Of a stretch of DNA of 64,000 nucleotides, positions 43,629 through 51,575 are shown one piece after another. Within the stretch, counting starts at the first letter, position 1; each line of letters begins with the position of its first letter. The position numbers and the translations under genes are program-made. Under the pieces are notes generated by a model, which saw only the letters and a list, made by a program, of their open reading frames with translations, made no database searches and had not been told where the DNA came from. This DNA is from Falsiroseomonas bella (GTDB taxonomy: Bacteria > Pseudomonadota > Alphaproteobacteria > Acetobacterales > Acetobacteraceae), in the NCBI RefSeq assembly GCF_003173615.1, contig NZ_QGNA01000001.1:682001-746000 (forward strand), in the 5' to 3' direction.

Positions 43629-44492
43629 TCAACGGAAGCGGACGTCCACATGCACGGGCTGCGCGACCAGCCCGTCATAGGTCACGCGATAGCTGCGCCC
43701 CGCCTCCGGCCGCACCGGGGCGGAGAAGCCGCCGAGCGAGACATACTCCCCCGCGCGCAGCGGACGGCCCCGCGACTTCAGGTCGGCCACCAGCCAGGCC
43801 AGCGCGTTCATCGGCTGGCCCAGGATGGCGCGGCCCGGCGCACGTGCGATCTCCCGCGTGTCGTCGGAAAGGATCACCGTCATCGCGGCGAGGCGAGCGG
43901 CGAAATCGGGCGTCGCCTCGGCCGGGATGGGCGTGCCGAGCACGCCGAGCCGCGCGCCGACATTGATCGCGACGATCATCGGCGCATTCCAGGGCGCGTC
44001 GGGCGGATAGACGAGGTCGGCCAGCTCGATAAAGGGGATCACGCTCTCGACATGGCGCAGCAGCGCCACCGGGTCGTCGCCGGCGGTGTTCACGCCCTCG
44101 TCGCGGATGCGGACCAGCAGGTCGCTCTCGACGATCGGCAGGATGCCGAAATTCGCCGGCAGCTCGGCGCCCGAGCTTTCGCGGATGGTGCCGTGGAAGA
44201 TCGCGCCGGCCACCGGGTGGTTCACGCCGAAGCGGCCCTGGATGACCGGGTTGGTCAGCCCGACCTTCCAGCCGACCTGGTCGCCGAAGGGCTGCGCGAG
44301 CACCGCCACGAACCGGTCCTGCGCGCAGAGCGCATCGGCCATGGAGAGGTCCGGGTAGAGCGGCGGCGGCGGCGGCGCGCTGCGGTCCAGGAAGGCGCGG
44401 GCGAAGCGCGCCACCTCGGGCACCGAGGGGCAGGCCGCGAAGGCCACGCCCGGCAGCAGCGCGAGGCAGAGGGCAGCGAGGATGGGGCGCAT
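43629..44492 (-). CDS. Signal-peptide-bearing 2-keto-4-pentenoate hydratase (MhpD/FAH-like) protein
   Basis: 287 residues. A clear signal peptide (MRPILAALCLALLPGVAFA) is followed by a fumarylacetoacetate-hydrolase/MhpD fold: VGWKVGLTNPVIQGRFGV, IVESDLLVRI, and INVGARLGVLGTPI with Asn-Ala-Leu-Ala-Trp-Leu (NALAWLVADL). Hydratases of this family are normally cytoplasmic and act on 2-hydroxypenta-2,4-dienoate, so export is unusual. Metal-binding Glu residues appear in ESD and in ELADLV. Function in the periplasm is unknown. Confidence 0.82.
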   Translation of the reverse strand: MRPILAALCLALLPGVAFAACPSVPEVARFARAFLDRSAPPPPPLYPDLSMADALCAQDRFVAVLAQPFGDQVGWKVGLTNPVIQGRFGVNHPVAGAIFHGTIRESSGAELPANFGILPIVESDLLVRIRDEGVNTAGDDPVALLRHVESVIPFIELADLVYPPDAPWNAPMIVAINVGARLGVLGTPIPAEATPDFAARLAAMTVILSDDTREIARAPGRAILGQPMNALAWLVADLKSRGRPLRAGEYVSLGGFSAPVRPEAGRSYRVTYDGLVAQPVHVDVRFR

Positions 44493-44549
44493 GGATCCTC
44501 CCGGTCAGGTCGGACGCAGTCTAGCGCAGGGCGCGGCGCGGCTGAATCG

Positions 44550-44849
44550 TCATCCGGCCGGCGCGTAGCCCTCCACGAAGGCGACCTCGCTGCGGGCGCT
44601 GGCGAGGCGGAGCTCCAGCAGCGGGCGGTAGTCGGCGCTCTCGTAGAAGCCCTGCAGCGCGGCCATGGTGGGGAATTCCAGGATCACCAGCCGCTTGAGC
44701 GGCAGGTTGCCCTCCACCGCCTGATGCGCGCCGCCGCGCACCAGGTAGCGCCCGCCATGGGCCGCGATCACCGCCGGCACCGCGCTGCGGTAGCGCTCGA
44801 AGCCGGCGGGGTCGGTGACCTCGATATTGGCGATCAGATAGGCAGGCAT
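44550..44849 (-). CDS. DUF1330 domain-containing protein
   Basis: 99 residues, dimeric alpha-beta barrel fold inferred from AYLIANIEVTDPAGFERYR, HGGRYLVRGG and RLVILEFPTMAALQGFYES. Related proteins are of unknown or oxygenase/isomerase-like activity. It sits between proA (24 nt downstream of its stop) and the exported hydratase gene, all on the minus strand. Confidence 0.85.
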   Translation of the reverse strand: MPAYLIANIEVTDPAGFERYRSAVPAVIAAHGGRYLVRGGAHQAVEGNLPLKRLVILEFPTMAALQGFYESADYRPLLELRLASARSEVAFVEGYAPAG

Positions 44850-44873
44850 GGCGATGCGCCTCCTTGCGCGATC

Positions 44874-46139
44874 TCAGGGCCGGGTCTGGCCGGTGCCGAG
44901 CACCTGGTAGCGATAGGTGCAGAGCTGCTCGAGGCCCACGGGCCCGCGCGCATGCAGCCGCCCGGTGGCGATGCCGATCTCCGCGCCGAAGCCGAACTCG
45001 CCGCCGTCGCAGAACTGCGTGGAGGCGTTCCACATCCCAACGGCCGAGCCGAGCCGGTCGAGGAAGCGCCGCGCCGCGGCCTCGTCCTGCGTGACGATCG
45101 CCTCCGTGTGCTCGCTGCCGTAGCGGCGGATGTGATCGAGCGCATCGTCCACGCCCTCCACGACCTTCACGGAGAGGATCGCGTCGAGCCACTCGGTGCG
45201 GAAATCCTCCTCGGTCGCCGCGGGGAGATCCGGGCAGACCGCGCGCGCGCGCTCATCGGCCCGGAAGTCGCAGCCGAGCGCGCGCAGGTCCGCGACGATG
45301 GCGGGCAGCAGCGCGGGCGCGATGGCGGCGTCGATCAGCAGCGTCTCCGTCGCGCCGCAGACGCCGGTGCGGCGCATCTTCGCATTGGCGACCAGGCTGC
45401 GCGCCATGGCGTGATCGGCGGCGGCGTGGACGTAGCTGTGGCAGAGGCCCTCCGCATGCGCGAGCACGGGCACCCGTGCCTCCTCCATCACGCGGGTGAC
45501 GAGGCCCTTGCCGCCGCGCGGCACGATCAGGTCGATCAGCCCCGCCGCGCGCAGCATCGCCGCGACGAAGCCGCGATCGGCGGTGGGCGCGACGCTGACG
45601 CAGGCGTCCGGCAGCCCGGCCTCGCGCAGGCCCTGCGCCATGCAGGCATGGATCGCGAGCGCGCTGCGCAGGCTCTCGCTGCCGCCGCGCAGGATCACCG
45701 CGCTGCCCGCCTTCAGGCAGAGCGCGCCGGCATCGGCCGTCACGTTCGGGCGGCTCTCGTAGATCATGCCGACCACGCCGATCGGCTGCGCGACGCGGCG
45801 CATCACCAGGCCGTTCGGGCGCGTCCATTCCGCCAGCACGCGGCCGACCGGGTCGGGCAGCGCCGCAACCTCCTCGATGCCCTTCGCCATCGCCTCCACC
45901 CGCGCCGGCGTCAGCGCGAGGCGGTCGCGGAAGGCGGGCGTGAGACCGGTCGCGGCGGCGAGGTCCTGCGCATTCGCCTCCAGCACCTCTGCGATCCGCG
46001 CGCGCAGCGCGGCGGCGGCGGCCAGCAGCGCCGCGTCCTTCTGCGGTCGCGGCGCGACGGACAGCACATGCGCGGCTTCGCGCGCGTCGCGCGCGGCGGA
46101 TTGCAGCAGGCGGGTGGCCTCGTCGGCGAGGGCGTTCAT
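44874..46139 (-). CDS. proA: Gamma-glutamyl phosphate reductase
   Basis: Second step of proline synthesis, NADPH-dependent reduction of glutamyl-5-phosphate, 421 residues. The catalytic Cys is in RRTGVCGATETLL. NAD(P) and substrate motifs IGVVGMIYESRPNVTADAG and GGSESLRSALAIH are intact. The ATG has AGGAGA 8 nt upstream. ProB is 3.5 kb upstream on the same strand, separated by unrelated transport genes, which breaks the usual proB-proA pair. Confidence 0.97.
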   Translation of the reverse strand: MNALADEATRLLQSAARDAREAAHVLSVAPRPQKDAALLAAAAALRARIAEVLEANAQDLAAATGLTPAFRDRLALTPARVEAMAKGIEEVAALPDPVGRVLAEWTRPNGLVMRRVAQPIGVVGMIYESRPNVTADAGALCLKAGSAVILRGGSESLRSALAIHACMAQGLREAGLPDACVSVAPTADRGFVAAMLRAAGLIDLIVPRGGKGLVTRVMEEARVPVLAHAEGLCHSYVHAAADHAMARSLVANAKMRRTGVCGATETLLIDAAIAPALLPAIVADLRALGCDFRADERARAVCPDLPAATEEDFRTEWLDAILSVKVVEGVDDALDHIRRYGSEHTEAIVTQDEAAARRFLDRLGSAVGMWNASTQFCDGGEFGFGAEIGIATGRLHARGPVGLEQLCTYRYQVLGTGQTRP

Positions 46140-46213
46140 GGTCCTGTTCTCCTGCGTGCCATCCCTAGCCTGCGGCCCTGGGCGAGGGAAGCGCCGCCGC
46201 AACCCTGTGCGGC

Positions 46214-46230
46214 CATTCGGATGCCGAATG
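46214..46230. promoter_or_regulatory. Perfect palindrome CATTCGG-N3-CCGAATG
   Basis: Seven-bp perfect arms around ATG, located 75-91 nt upstream of the proA start. Operator-like size and symmetry; the binding protein is unknown. Confidence 0.45.
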
Positions 46231-46333
46231 AAGGCGATGGATGCCCACGATTGGGCGGGACGCCGGGCGCGGCACATCTGCCGAAGCGTCACGGCGGGCA
46301 GGATACAGGCCCGCCACCACGAAGGAGGACAAG

Positions 46334-46369
46334 ATGGAACTACGCCATCGCAGCATCGCGGCGAACTGA
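46334..46369 (+). CDS. Mini-ORF (11 residues) with strong Shine-Dalgarno
   Basis: MELRHRSIAAN then TGA, with AAGGAGG 5 nt before the ATG and a hairpin at 46293-46315 just upstream. It could be a leader peptide or a remnant of a degraded gene. Support is only the ribosome site. Confidence 0.3.
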   Translation: MELRHRSIAAN

Positions 46370-46558
46370 CTCGGACGTCGCACGCGAAACCTCCGCAATC
46401 CGTCGCCGTCGCACGCGAGTTCGTTGGCGACACGCGGCCGAAACCTCGCCGCGCCAGATTGAGCCCATCGGAACGCCGGCACTCGCAGAGCCGGACCGGC
46501 GCCGAAGCGGACAGGCGCAAGCACGGCCGCACACACAACCAGGAACAGGAGACCAGTC

Positions 46559-46888
46559 ATGAACGCCTATGCACGCATCGCCCTCGCCGCCGCCTTGGCC
46601 GCCGGCTTCGGCACCGCCGCCGCCGCGGAGGAATGGACCGGCCCGCGCGTGGTCGGCACCGGCCAGAACGCCTCGGTCGTCTACAGCAGCCCGAGCCAGA
46701 ACATCGTCGGTGGTGCGCTGACCCGCACGGTCGGCTCCGGCGAGAGCGCCGAGGTCGTGGTGCTCGACGCGCAGCACGCCCAGCCGGGCCGCGTCGCGCG
46801 CGTGGTCGGCTCCGGCGAGAACATGAGCGTGGTGTATGACGCGCCCGCGACGCAGGCGCTGATGGCCAAGGCCGGCGAGCGGGGCTGA
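46559..46888 (+). CDS. Small secreted protein with three VVGxGxxxxVVY repeats
   Basis: 109 residues. A signal peptide (ARIALAAALAAGFGTAAAAE) is followed by three degenerate repeats: VVGTGQNASVVYSS, TVGSGESAEVVVLDA and VVGSGENMSVVYDA. A beta-rich fold is likely. AGGAG lies 7 nt before the ATG. Function unknown; I recognise no family. Convergent with the DppA-like gene. Confidence 0.75.
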   Translation: MNAYARIALAAALAAGFGTAAAAEEWTGPRVVGTGQNASVVYSSPSQNIVGGALTRTVGSGESAEVVVLDAQHAQPGRVARVVGSGENMSVVYDAPATQALMAKAGERG

Positions 46889-46937
46889 TCCATGCGGCCC
46901 CGCAGGGGCGGCGGCGAACCCGCCGCCCCGCCGCGGC

Positions 46938-48440
46938 TCAACGCGGCAGTCGCAGGCCCGCCAGCCGGATGATGCCGTCGGGCCGCGGCTCGAAGCCCTG
47001 CAGATCCGCACGCATCGCCCAGAACCAGCGGTAGTGGTAGAGCACCATGAACGGCCGCTCGGCCAGCCAGATGCGCGCCGCCTCGTGATACAGGCGCTGG
47101 CGCTCCGGCACGGCGGTCGACGCACGCGCCTGCGCCAGCAGCCTGTCGAGCGCGACGTTCGAATACTTCCCGCGGTTCAGGAATCCATCCGTCGCCAGCC
47201 AGAAGGCGATATTGCCGTCCGGATCGGGACGGCCCGACCAGATGTTCATCGTCGCCTCGAAGTCGCCGCGCTGCGCCGCCGCGACCATGGTCGAGGCCTC
47301 CGTGACTTCGAGCTTGATGTCGAAGCCGCCTTCCGCCGCCATCGCCTGGATGATCTCGGCGATCTGCGCTTCGAGCGGCTGGTTCGGGACGCGGAAGGTG
47401 AAGCTCACGCGGTCGTGGCCGGCGGCGCGCAGCAGCGCACGCGCGCGCGCCGGATCGCGTGCGGGCGGCGCGAGATCGGCGAAGTGGAAGGTGGTGCCCG
47501 GCGGCTCCGGCTGGTTGTTCGGCGTGAAGCGCCCTTCCAGCGCAACCTGGTTGATGATGGCGCGGTCGATCGAGAGCTCGAAGGCCTCGCGCACGCGCGG
47601 ATCGGTGCCGAGCGGATTCTGCGCCGCCGGCCCGTGGCCCGTGTTGATCTGGATCGCCTGGTAGGCGATCGAGGCGCCGGCGACGAGGCGCAGCCGCCGG
47701 TCGCGCTCCACCGTCGGGATGTCGGTGGGCGAGACGCGCTCGATCAGGTCGAGCTGCCCGCCACGCAGGTTCAGCAGGCGCACGTTGTTGTCGGTGAGCG
47801 GCAGGAAGACCAGCCGGTCGAAATGGATGTTGGCGGCGTTCCAGTGGGCCGCATGCTTCTCCATCTCGATGCGGTCCTGCGCGACGCGGCGCGTCAGGCG
47901 GAAGGGGCCGGAGCAGACGGGGTTCTCGCTCACGCGCTCGCCCATCGGCAGGACCGAGGGCGCGAGCATCATGCCGGCACGGTCCGACAGCACGGAGAGC
48001 AGCGGCGCGAAGGGTTCGCTGAGCACGAGGCGCACGGTGCGCGCATCGGGCGTCTCGACCGCGCTGACCTGCTGCAGCTCGCTGCGGCGGCGGCTTTCGC
48101 GCGCCGTGCGATAGCGGTCGAGATTCGCCTTCACCGCTGCCGCATCCACCGGCGTGCCGTCCTGGAAGCGCGCGCCGTCGCGCAGCGTCAGCGTCAGCGC
48201 GCGGCCGTCCGGCGCCCATTCCCAGGCCGTCGCGAGCTCCGGCTGGAACTGCAGGTCGGGCCCGACATCCACCAGCTTGTCGCACATCGCCGCGAAGACG
48301 ACGCGGTCCACGAAGGCGCTGGACTGCGCGGGATCGAGCTGGTTCGGATCGGCGCCGATGCCGATGCGCAGCGTGGTCTGGCCGAACGCCGGCATGGCAA
48401 GCAGCGGAAGAATCGCAGCGGCGAGGCGAAGGGCACGCAT
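46938..48440 (-). CDS. Peptide/opine-type ABC transporter substrate-binding protein (DppA-like)
   Basis: Periplasmic SBP family 5, 500 residues. Signal peptide LAAAILPLLAMPAFGQ is followed by LRIGIGADPNQLDPAQSS, TLRDGARFQDGTPVDA and VREAFELSIDRAIINQ, the SBP5 signatures. These bind peptides, nickel or opines. No permease genes follow, so it is an orphan receptor placed between proB and proA. Confidence 0.93.
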   Translation of the reverse strand: MRALRLAAAILPLLAMPAFGQTTLRIGIGADPNQLDPAQSSAFVDRVVFAAMCDKLVDVGPDLQFQPELATAWEWAPDGRALTLTLRDGARFQDGTPVDAAAVKANLDRYRTARESRRRSELQQVSAVETPDARTVRLVLSEPFAPLLSVLSDRAGMMLAPSVLPMGERVSENPVCSGPFRLTRRVAQDRIEMEKHAAHWNAANIHFDRLVFLPLTDNNVRLLNLRGGQLDLIERVSPTDIPTVERDRRLRLVAGASIAYQAIQINTGHGPAAQNPLGTDPRVREAFELSIDRAIINQVALEGRFTPNNQPEPPGTTFHFADLAPPARDPARARALLRAAGHDRVSFTFRVPNQPLEAQIAEIIQAMAAEGGFDIKLEVTEASTMVAAAQRGDFEATMNIWSGRPDPDGNIAFWLATDGFLNRGKYSNVALDRLLAQARASTAVPERQRLYHEAARIWLAERPFMVLYHYRWFWAMRADLQGFEPRPDGIIRLAGLRLPR

Positions 48441-48542
48441 GATCTGTCTCCTGCGGCGGGCAGGTCAGGCTGACCGATTCCGCCAGGCGGGACAACAGAG
48501 GTGCAGCCCGGCAGGATCGGTGACCCTGCCGGGCGGAAGCGA

Positions 48543-49526
48543 TCAGCCCTCGATGCGGATGCCGCTGTTGCGGATCACCGGGCCCCACTTCTCGCGCTCG
48601 GCGACCAGGGCCTGGGCCATCTCCGCGCGCGTGGAGGGCAGGGCTTCGAGGCCGGCGCGCGCGAGCGTCTCGATCACGCCGGGATCGTTCAGCGCCGTCA
48701 CCGCCGCCTGGTTCAGCCGGTTCAGCGCCGCATCCGGCGTGCCCGCCGGCGCGACCAGTCCGTACCAGGAGGGCACGTCGTAGCCGGGCAGGCCGCTTTC
48801 GGCGACGGTCGGCACATCCGGCAGCAGGCGGGAACGGCGCGCCGTCGGCACGGCCAGCGCCCGCACCTGGCCAGCCTGGACCTGCGGCAGCACCGAGGGC
48901 GCGGTGGGGAAGCCGAAGTCGAGCCGGCCGGAGACCAGATCCGTCACCACCAGGCCGCCGCCGCGATAGGCCACGCCGATGGTGTCGAGCCCGGCCATCT
49001 GGCTGAACAGCAGCCCGGCGAGCTGCGGCGCGCTGCCGATGCCGCTATGCCCCCAGGACAGCTCGCCGGGCCTGGCCTTCGCCGCGGCGATCACATCCGC
49101 CGGGCTGCGCCAGGGCCGCTCGGCCGGCGTCACCATGATGTTGAACAGGTTCACGCCCGTCGAGATCGGCACCAGGTCCTTCGCCGGATCCACCGGCAGG
49201 CGCATGATCATCGGGCTGATGACCAGCGCGCCCAGCGTGGCGAGCAGGATCGTGTGGCCATCCGCCGGGCTGCGCGCGACGATCTCGGATGCGAGGTTCG
49301 AGCCCGCCCCGGGCCGGTTCTCGACCACCACGGGCTGGCCAAGCACCTCGCTCATCTTCGGCGCGATGGCACGGGCCGAGATGTCGGTCGCGCCGCCGGG
49401 CACGAAGCCGACCACGAGGCGCACCGGGCGGTCCGGGAAGCCGGACTGCGCCAGCGCGGGGCTGGCCAGCGCGACAGCCGCGGTGCCGGCAAGCAGCCCG
49501 CGACGGCCGAGGGTTGGCTGGGTCAT
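48543..49526 (-). CDS. Bug/TctC-family substrate-binding protein
   Basis: 327 residues. Signal (RRGLLAGTAAVALASPALAQ) with twin-Arg-like start, then PVRLVVGFVPGGATDISARA and ENRPGAGSNLASE, the Bug motifs. Third Bug protein in the window and the second without tctA/tctB. It lies between proB and the DppA-like gene, 102 nt before the start of the latter. Ligand unknown. Confidence 0.92.
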   Translation of the reverse strand: MTQPTLGRRGLLAGTAAVALASPALAQSGFPDRPVRLVVGFVPGGATDISARAIAPKMSEVLGQPVVVENRPGAGSNLASEIVARSPADGHTILLATLGALVISPMIMRLPVDPAKDLVPISTGVNLFNIMVTPAERPWRSPADVIAAAKARPGELSWGHSGIGSAPQLAGLLFSQMAGLDTIGVAYRGGGLVVTDLVSGRLDFGFPTAPSVLPQVQAGQVRALAVPTARRSRLLPDVPTVAESGLPGYDVPSWYGLVAPAGTPDAALNRLNQAAVTALNDPGVIETLARAGLEALPSTRAEMAQALVAEREKWGPVIRNSGIRIEG

Positions 49527-49609
49527 GCTTTTTCCTCCCTGCTGGGTTCGTTTGCGGCGGCGTTATCCCACGGATCGCCCGCCCGACGAAGCGCCGCCCG
49601 CCAGGGCGG

Positions 49610-50743
49610 TCAGAGCAGCACGAGGTCGTCGCGATGGATGATCTCGTCGCGCCCGCGCCAGCCAAGGATGACTTCCAGCTCCTCGCTGCGATGGCCCGCG
49701 ATGCGCGCGGCATCCGCGGAATCATAGGCGACGAGGCCGCGCGCCAGCTCATGGCCTTCGGCGTCGCGCACGCTGACCGGATCGCCGCGCCGGAACTCGC
49801 CCGAGACGGCGTGCACGCCGGCCGGCAGCAGGGAGGAGCCGCGCGCCAGCGCACGCGCGGCGCCGGCATCCACCACGATGGTGCCGAGCGGCGCGAGCGA
49901 TCCCGCGATCCAGCGCTTGCGCGCGGACCGGCCGGCGGGCTCGGGCAGGAACCAGGTGCAGCGCGCGCCCTGCTCCATTGCCTGCAGCGGCCGATCCGCC
50001 TTGCCGAGGGCGATGGCCATGGCGCAGCCCGCGCCGGTGGCGATGCGTGCGGCGATCAGCTTGGTGCGCATCCCGCCGGAGGAATAGCCGGGCGGCGGCT
50101 CGCCCCCCATCGCCATGATGCGGTCCGTCACCTGCGGCACCACGCCGAGATGCTCGGCGGCCGGGTCCTTGCGGGGGTCGGCGGTGTAGAGCCCGTCGAT
50201 GTCGGACAGCAGCACCAGTACATCGGCCTCCACCATCTCCGCCACGCGGGCGGCCAGGCGGTCGTTGTCGCCGAAGCGGATCTCGGTGGTGGCGACCGTG
50301 TCGTTCTCGTTGATCACCGGCACGCAGCCGAGCCCGAGAAGCGTGCCGAGCGTGGCGCGCGCGTTCAGGTAGCGCCGGCGGTCCTCGCTGTCTTCCAGCG
50401 TCAGCAGCAGCTGCGCGGCGTTCAGCCCGACGGCGGAAAGCGCCTGCGCCCAGGCGCCGGCCAGGCGGATCTGGCCGACGGCGGCGGCCGCCTGCTTCTC
50501 CTCCAGCCGCAGCTTGCGCCGCGTCAGGCCGAGGGCGCGCCGCGCCAGCGCGATGGCGCCGGAGGAGACCAGGATCACCTCCGCGCCGCGCGCGCGCATC
50601 GCGGCGACATCGGCGGCGACGCCGGCGAGCCAGGCCTCCCGCGGCGCGGCGGTGGCCTCGTCCACCACCAGGGCGGAGCCGATCTTCACCACCACGCGGC
50701 GCGCGGCGCGGAGATCGGGCTGTTCGGATGCGGCCAGGGACAT
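49610..50743 (-). CDS. proB: Glutamate 5-kinase with PUA domain
   Basis: First step of proline synthesis, phosphorylating glutamate with ATP, 377 residues. The kinase domain shows [45 protein letters not shown] and [15 protein letters not shown]. The C-terminal PUA domain (about 285-370) is present, as in full-length enzymes subject to proline feedback control. A housekeeping gene displaced from proA by about 3.5 kb of transport genes. Confidence 0.97.
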   Translation of the reverse strand: MSLAASEQPDLRAARRVVVKIGSALVVDEATAAPREAWLAGVAADVAAMRARGAEVILVSSGAIALARRALGLTRRKLRLEEKQAAAAVGQIRLAGAWAQALSAVGLNAAQLLLTLEDSEDRRRYLNARATLGTLLGLGCVPVINENDTVATTEIRFGDNDRLAARVAEMVEADVLVLLSDIDGLYTADPRKDPAAEHLGVVPQVTDRIMAMGGEPPPGYSSGGMRTKLIAARIATGAGCAMAIALGKADRPLQAMEQGARCTWFLPEPAGRSARKRWIAGSLAPLGTIVVDAGAARALARGSSLLPAGVHAVSGEFRRGDPVSVRDAEGHELARGLVAYDSADAARIAGHRSEELEVILGWRGRDEIIHRDDLVLL

Positions 50744-50790
50744 GGCGGGCGCGCTTAGCACGCGCCGGCCGGCAGCGGGAGGCCGGCGGG

Positions 50791-51081
50791 TCAGCCCAGG
50801 CCGAGCAGCAGCAGCAGCCCCGCGCCGGCCAGCCAGACCCACATCGCGTGTTCCAGCGTCAGCCCCAGGCGCTCGGCGATCGCGGCCGGCACGGCCGAGA
50901 GCAGCAATGTCGTGGTCGAGACCAGCAGCGAGGCGCCGTAGAACACCGTCTCGTTGGTCAGCGGCACCATCTCCGGCATCCAGACGGGGTGCAGCATCCA
51001 CACGACGCCGAGCATCGGGCTGACTAGGCCGTTGACCAGGCAGATGCCGACAGTCGCGACGAAGATGTTCTGCGGGCTCAT
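50791..51081 (-). CDS. Small membrane protein, 96 residues
   Basis: Three hydrophobic segments ([55 protein letters not shown]). No catalytic motif. It begins 1 nt after the stop of the 106-residue membrane protein gene, so the two are co-translated. Unknown function. Confidence 0.65.
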   Translation of the reverse strand: MSPQNIFVATVGICLVNGLVSPMLGVVWMLHPVWMPEMVPLTNETVFYGASLLVSTTTLLLSAVPAAIAERLGLTLEHAMWVWLAGAGLLLLLGLG

Positions 51082-51082
51082 C

Positions 51083-51403
51083 TCAGCCGGCCCCCGGCGG
51101 CGGGACGAGGCGCGGGGCGAGGCCCGCGCCGATGAGGATGATGCCGGCGACGAGCCGGATGCCGAACAGCCAGCAGGCGGCGACCAGGGGCAGCAGTCGC
51201 GGCCCGACATAGCTCGGCACCAGGCGCCGCGCGCACCACACGGCCCAGTCGGTCAGCATGCGGAAGCCGCGCCAGATGTAGTTCGGGCTCTCCTCCGGCA
51301 CGAAGACCTGCATGAGGAATCGGCCGATGCAGGCCCAGGCGGTCAGCGCCAGGACATACATCGGGATCCAGAAGGCGAGGTGGTCGGTGATGAAGGACTG
51401 CAT
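51083..51403 (-). CDS. Small membrane protein, 106 residues (YggT-like organisation)
   Basis: Two to three helices with a conserved loop PNYIWRGFRMLTDWAVW and a TxP-like segment after it, typical of conserved small membrane proteins that cluster with cytochrome or transporter genes. It precedes the 96-residue membrane protein with 1 nt between them and follows the SSS terminator. Unknown function. Confidence 0.7.
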   Translation of the reverse strand: MQSFITDHLAFWIPMYVLALTAWACIGRFLMQVFVPEESPNYIWRGFRMLTDWAVWCARRLVPSYVGPRLLPLVAACWLFGIRLVAGIILIGAGLAPRLVPPPGAG

Positions 51404-51441
51404 CGCCCCCTCAGGCGCCGCGCGGACGGCGGCGCGTGTGC

Positions 51442-51475
51442 AAGAAAAAGGGGGCGGCCGCAACTGGCCGCCCCC
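51442..51475 (-). terminator. Intrinsic terminator of the SSS symporter operon
   Basis: A perfect 10-bp stem (GGGGGCGGCC 51450-51459 / GGCCGCCCCC 51466-51475) with a 6-nt loop. On the minus strand it is followed by TTTTTCTTG (plus-strand CAAGAAAAA). Confidence 0.88.
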
Positions 51476-51575
51476 TGGAATCCTCCCGCGGCTTCGCCGC
51501 GGAAGGGTGCTCGACCCAGGAAGGCAGGACCCTCCGGGGCCCCCGTGGCGACGCCGGAGGCGTCGTCGCGGGGAA

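Larger units (their letters stand above)
46140..46558. other. 419-nt intergenic region with palindrome, hairpin and mini-ORF
   Basis: No normal gene. It holds a 17-nt palindrome (46214-46230), a 7-bp hairpin (46293-46315), and AAGGAGG (46322-46328) followed by an 11-residue mini-ORF (46334-46369). About 190 nt with no recognisable feature then reach the AGGAG before 46559. It serves proA (divergent) and the repeat protein. Confidence 0.6.
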
